A DNA stretch of 6,052 nucleotides, from the NCBI GenBank assembly GCA_011065065.1, contig JAAKFL010000124.1:1-6052 (forward strand), read 5' to 3'. Source of the DNA: Chlamydiota bacterium (GTDB taxonomy: Bacteria > Chlamydiota > Chlamydiia > Chlamydiales > SLFE01). The notes under the pieces are model-generated. The model was given only the letters and a program-made list of their open reading frames with translations. It was not told the DNA's origin and did no database searches. The position numbers and the translations under genes were made by a program. Positions 3,404 to 6,052 of this stretch are shown piece by piece (positions within the stretch are counted from its first letter, which is position 1; every line of letters starts with the position of its first letter).

Positions 3404-5623
3404 TCATTCTTTGGGTTTGTTTTGTTTAAAGTCCTTAATTAATTCATCGAATGTTCTCTTCTCAAGGACACTTTCGATATGTAAATCTAATTGCGGATAC
3501 GGTATTCTAATTTTGTTTTCGGTTAAGGCATCATGTATGGCCCACAAATACATCGACTGGGTATAAGAAGAACGTTTTGTCGCGGCATCATCGACCCAAA
3601 CGGATACCTTAAATTCTAGGCTGTTTGGCCCCATGCTTTCAATGAAAACCCGCGGTTCTGGAACCCACGATTTTTTTAATGTGATGGGGACATTTAAGAC
3701 AGCTTCTCTCACAACTTTTTTTACAAGTTCTTTATCAGAATCGTAGGCGACACTAAAGAATATTTGGACTCTCCGAAACGGCTCTTTATGTGTCCAGTTG
3801 ATCACACGGCCGGTGGTGAGTTCAGAATTGGGAACCATGACGGCAATGCCGTTATTCGTTTTGATGTAAGTACTGCGAACATTGATTTCCTTGATCTCCC
3901 CAATAAGACCGGACTCTAATTCAATGTAGTCTCCTACTTTTAATTGGTTCTCAAATAAAATCACAATTCCCGAAACAAAATTATTGAAAAGACTCTGCAA
4001 ACCAAATCCTAAACCGACTCCAAGTGCTCCGGCAATCAGAACAAGATTAGAAAAATCAAAACCAATTACTGTCAGTGCGATGATGACTCCGATCACAATC
4101 ACAAGATATTGAAAGAGTCGATTGACGCGGTAGAGGAGCGAGAGCTTGACTCCCTGACGCTTTATGGCAAACCTTTTAATCGCAGCCCGTAGTGCTCGTG
4201 CAATCCAAATAGAAACGAGGATCACAACAAAGAACTTGATGACTGCCCAGGCATCAATCACCGTTTTGCCCAATCTAAAGAGAGGTTGGGTTATCCATGT
4301 TGTAGTCGTCTTCGTGAAGGAGACGACCGTATCCCAAACATCCACGATAAACTTATCGAATCCACCTTTACGAGTTGCGATAGCTTTATTGACAAGACCC
4401 AGTAAAAATTCACTGTCTTGAATATCATTACTCAATTGAATGACAAGAACCAGAGACTGTTCGGATTCTTGCAAAATCTTTTCCTGAAGATCGCGGATGG
4501 CTTGCGAATCATCATCGTCTACGTCCACATTTAAAGAAAGCCACTCTTGTGCCCTTTGAATATCACGTGTAATCGAGAGCTGCCATTCACGTAATTTTTG
4601 CTTCAAAACAGCGATATCCTCGTCCCATTGCTGCGCTTTCTCATCAAGATCTTTAAACTCTTTTTCATCAGGAAAATTTAAATATTGAACCCATTCAAGC
4701 TCGATATTTCTCAAAATCGTTACATTCAATGCCAAGGCTTCTTCTATTGCGGCACGTGAGAGTTTTTGATCCAGAAGCTGGTTTGTCAGTTTCGCTAATT
4801 CTCCCCTTTGAGAAAAATCAAAGGAAGTGATGCTGCTTGCCTCTTGCTCTCTTAATAATTCCGATTTTTGATTCCAGCGGGATTGGGCTTGATCTAATTC
4901 TAATTGTTTTTGTTTCAGTTCATCTCGATCACTGACAACATTTCTTCTGGCAGACTCAAGCTCCTTTCTCTCCCAATCAATGACCTGGCGATCAATCTCA
5001 ATCGCACGTGTCAATCGATGCTGTTTCACTTCGGCTAACTTAAGAGAGATTTGAAAATTAATCAGCTTGAGTCCATCAATCAATTTTTGCTCAGACCGTG
5101 GCTCAGCATTATCGTAATTGGCCTTGAGAGTTCTGAGTCTATCTAGCCCAGAACTGATCTGATTTTTCCTTTCATCAAAATCCTCCTCGTCTGCCCGGAA
5201 TATGATTTCTCTATTTCGAATGTCGCGATTCAACTTGACAATTTCATCAACATGATAACTTTCTTGAATTGTTGTGACCGGATGAGCTTCTTCAAGAGGT
5301 TGTGTCTTGGCAAGAAGGTAGGCATAAAGGTTGGATTCGATCTTGGTGACGAGCGGAGCTATCTTCTCTTTTCCCTCTTCAGAAGATTCCTTCACAATCA
5401 CCTTTAAGCTGTCAGTAAACGTGTCAATGCGGTTCGGTAACTCAGAAACATCAACATTGAAGTACTCCCACCAGTCTTCATGTAGCTCTAACGGGTTGGG
5501 AAGCGTTGAAAGAGCAGGTGCTTCAGCGGGTTTCAGTAGTACCCTATCAACTTTATTTTGGGAATAACCAAGTGTACATGGCAAAATGAGTAGCAATAAA
5601 AGAAATATGTTCGAAAATCTCAT
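3404..5623 (-). CDS. Large MscS-family mechanosensitive channel (MscK/YbdG-like) with coiled-coil periplasmic domain
   Basis: This is a mechanosensitive channel-type protein that should release solutes at the inner membrane on hypo-osmotic stress. Numbering from the ATG at 5623 (739 residues): a signal peptide at about 1-22 (hydrophobic core FLLLLLILP); a long charged, heptad-like periplasmic region at about 110-410 (for example RKELESARR and KQKQLELDQ); transmembrane helices at about 459-477 and 502-522; and the pore-lining third helix at about 527-557 with GALGVGLGFGLQSLFNNFVSG. The MscS beta and alpha/beta cytoplasmic domains follow, with VGDYIEL, MVPNSEL, VAYDSD and a terminal IPYPQLDLHI. 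An in-frame TTG at 5677 is rejected: it falls in the apparent promoter and puts 18 polar residues before the signal peptide. AAGGA lies 13 bases before the ATG, slightly far. Its length is well above MscS (about 286 residues) and below MscK (about 1,100). The subfamily and gating stimulus cannot be told. Confidence 0.94.
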   Translation of the reverse strand: MRFSNIFLLLLLILPCTLGYSQNKVDRVLLKPAEAPALSTLPNPLELHEDWWEYFNVDVSELPNRIDTFTDSLKVIVKESSEEGKEKIAPLVTKIESNLYAYLLAKTQPLEEAHPVTTIQESYHVDEIVKLNRDIRNREIIFRADEEDFDERKNQISSGLDRLRTLKANYDNAEPRSEQKLIDGLKLINFQISLKLAEVKQHRLTRAIEIDRQVIDWERKELESARRNVVSDRDELKQKQLELDQAQSRWNQKSELLREQEASSITSFDFSQRGELAKLTNQLLDQKLSRAAIEEALALNVTILRNIELEWVQYLNFPDEKEFKDLDEKAQQWDEDIAVLKQKLREWQLSITRDIQRAQEWLSLNVDVDDDDSQAIRDLQEKILQESEQSLVLVIQLSNDIQDSEFLLGLVNKAIATRKGGFDKFIVDVWDTVVSFTKTTTTWITQPLFRLGKTVIDAWAVIKFFVVILVSIWIARALRAAIKRFAIKRQGVKLSLLYRVNRLFQYLVIVIGVIIALTVIGFDFSNLVLIAGALGVGLGFGLQSLFNNFVSGIVILFENQLKVGDYIELESGLIGEIKEINVRSTYIKTNNGIAVMVPNSELTTGRVINWTHKEPFRRVQIFFSVAYDSDKELVKKVVREAVLNVPITLKKSWVPEPRVFIESMGPNSLEFKVSVWVDDAATKRSSYTQSMYLWAIHDALTENKIRIPYPQLDLHIESVLEKRTFDELIKDFKQNKPKE

Positions 5624-5667
5624 AACGAGCCTGGGTTCCTTTATCCTTAGAATAGAGTGTAAATTAA

Positions 5668-5696
5668 AATTTTGCAAATCAGCGAAGAGTTGTCAA
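5668..5696 (-). promoter_or_regulatory. Candidate promoter of the channel operon
   Basis: On the minus strand a perfect TTGACA (5691-5696) is followed after 17 bases by AAAATT (5668-5673), only a three-of-six -10 match in an AT-rich stretch. It lies upstream of the chosen ATG at 5623 and argues against the TTG start at 5677. Confidence 0.35.
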
Positions 5697-5756
5697 CTTT
5701 CACGTTATCAATATCTTAGGAAAAACTGGAAAATTGAAAATTCAAAAAGTTATTGG

Positions 5757-5784
5757 TTGACACGACATCTCGATGAAAATTAAT
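5757..5784 (+). promoter_or_regulatory. Candidate rRNA promoter, distal
   Basis: A perfect TTGACA (5757-5762) and ATTAAT (5779-5784) are 16 bases apart, pointing toward the 16S gene. The start would be near 5791, giving a leader of about 230 bases. This is inferred from sequence match and orientation only. Confidence 0.35.
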
Positions 5785-5790
5785 GACCTG

Positions 5791-5814
5791 AAACGACAAA
5801 TAAAACGACAAATA
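5791..5814. repeat. 12-bp perfect tandem duplication
   Basis: AAACGACAAATA occurs twice in direct succession (5791-5802 and 5803-5814), at the predicted start region of the distal rRNA promoter. Confidence 0.85.
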
Positions 5815-5921
5815 TCTTGCATCTATATGTTGTTCAACTGTATATTCATACCTTCCTCGACGGTCAGAGACATAAGATTTTCGAAGAAAAAAATCGTCTT
5901 TAGAGCGGTTTCTTAGTTTTT

Positions 5922-5950
5922 TTGACAGTATAAACAAGGTAATGTGCAAA
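5922..5950 (+). promoter_or_regulatory. Candidate rRNA promoter, proximal
   Basis: A perfect TTGACA (5922-5927) is preceded by an eight-base T-run resembling an UP element. The -10 at 17-base spacing (TGCAAA) is poor. It lies about 95 bases from the 16S start, a usual distance for a proximal rRNA promoter. Confidence 0.35.
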
Positions 5951-5965
5951 AACGTAAAGTTTGTG

Positions 5966-5988
5966 CGACGGTTTAACCGTCGTTTTTT
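5966..5988 (+). terminator. Terminator-shaped hairpin upstream of 16S rRNA
   Basis: CGACGG (5966-5971) pairs with CCGTCG (5977-5982), and the palindrome extends through TT/AA. Six T follow (5983-5988). This is the form of an intrinsic terminator reading toward the 16S gene. There is no plus-strand gene upstream for it to serve. It may act on rRNA leader transcripts or block spurious read-through. Confidence 0.7.
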
Positions 5989-6018
5989 AAATTTTGATTA
6001 AATTTCAAAGATTTTTTT

Positions 6019-6052
6019 TACTTTGAGAATTTGATCCTGGTTCAGATTGAAC
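6019..6052 (+). rRNA. 16S ribosomal RNA, 5' end (partial, runs off window)
   Basis: The bases at 6027-6052 contain the universal 16S start TTTGATCCTGG followed by TTCAGATTGAAC. TTCAG instead of CTCAG, together with the GAGAATTTGATC lead-in, is the pattern I know from chlamydial 16S genes. The 5' boundary is set by aligning TTTGATC with E. coli positions 12-18, placing position 1 near 6019; the true mature end may differ by a few bases. The rest of the gene lies beyond the window. Confidence 0.9.

Larger units (their letters stand above)
5697..6018. other. Intergenic region and presumed 16S rRNA leader
   Basis: These 322 bases lie between the divergent channel gene and the 16S gene and contain no convincing coding sequence. 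The only longer minus-strand reading frame (5716-5949) has no ribosome site and low-complexity aromatic and basic content. The region contains two plus-strand TTGACA elements (5757 and 5922), a 12-bp tandem duplication at 5791-5814 and a terminator-shaped hairpin at 5966-5988. Confidence 0.6.

Noticed and set aside
5624..5677. Upstream TTG start extending the channel protein by 18 residues
   Set aside because: It begins within the apparent promoter, adds a polar stretch before a clear signal peptide, and has no ribosome site.
5716..5949. Minus-strand 77-residue reading frame in the rRNA upstream region
   Set aside because: It has no ribosome binding site, odd residue composition and no recognisable domain, and it overlaps candidate rRNA promoter elements.
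5994..6022. TTGATT-17-TTTACT as a promoter for 16S rRNA downstream of the hairpin
   Set aside because: The start would fall at about 6029, inside the mature 16S sequence.

Overview
The window looks like a stretch of chromosome from a member of the Chlamydiae, probably an environmental (non-Chlamydiaceae) lineage. The best evidence is at the right edge: the last ~34 bases are the 5' end of a 16S rRNA gene with the chlamydial-type TTTGATCxTGGTTCAGATTGAAC start (TTCAG, where most bacteria have CTCAG). Moderately AT-rich composition and a group II intron end are compatible with this. The taxon call rests on very few bases and is an inference.

Layout, left to right. Bases 1-~125 are the 3' end of a group II intron (domains V and VI); the rest lies outside the window. 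Its 3' exon is a copy of a dispersed inverted repeat, and a complete copy lies at 179-237. From 325 to 1121 there are three small plus-strand genes encoding paralogous 61-66-residue proteins that align without gaps around an invariant GFxxGL motif. Genes 1 and 3 are each preceded by a near-consensus sigma-54 (-24/-12) promoter with exact spacing; gene 2 has none and probably rides on gene 1's transcript. A hairpin follows gene 2 and a strong intrinsic terminator follows gene 3. The latter overlaps the 3' end of the convergent gene trhO.

The minus-strand block runs from 5623 down to 1186: a large MscS-family mechanosensitive channel protein with a signal peptide and long coiled-coil periplasmic domain, a DUF1761 four-helix membrane protein almost overlapping it, a repeat-rich gap of about 300 bp, a small two-lobed membrane protein of unknown function, and trhO (tRNA U34 hydroxylase). 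The gap (2665-2963) carries a near-perfect 30-bp palindrome and a perfect 29-bp inverted repeat built of 9-bp units.

Bases 5697-6018 are the non-coding region between the divergent channel gene and the rRNA operon. It holds candidate rRNA promoters, a 12-bp tandem duplication and, about 30 bp before the 16S gene, a terminator-shaped hairpin with no upstream gene to terminate.

The most promising unexplained system is the trio of paralogous small coiled-coil proteins under paired sigma-54 promoters: a tight, apparently developmentally or signal-controlled gene family of unknown function.
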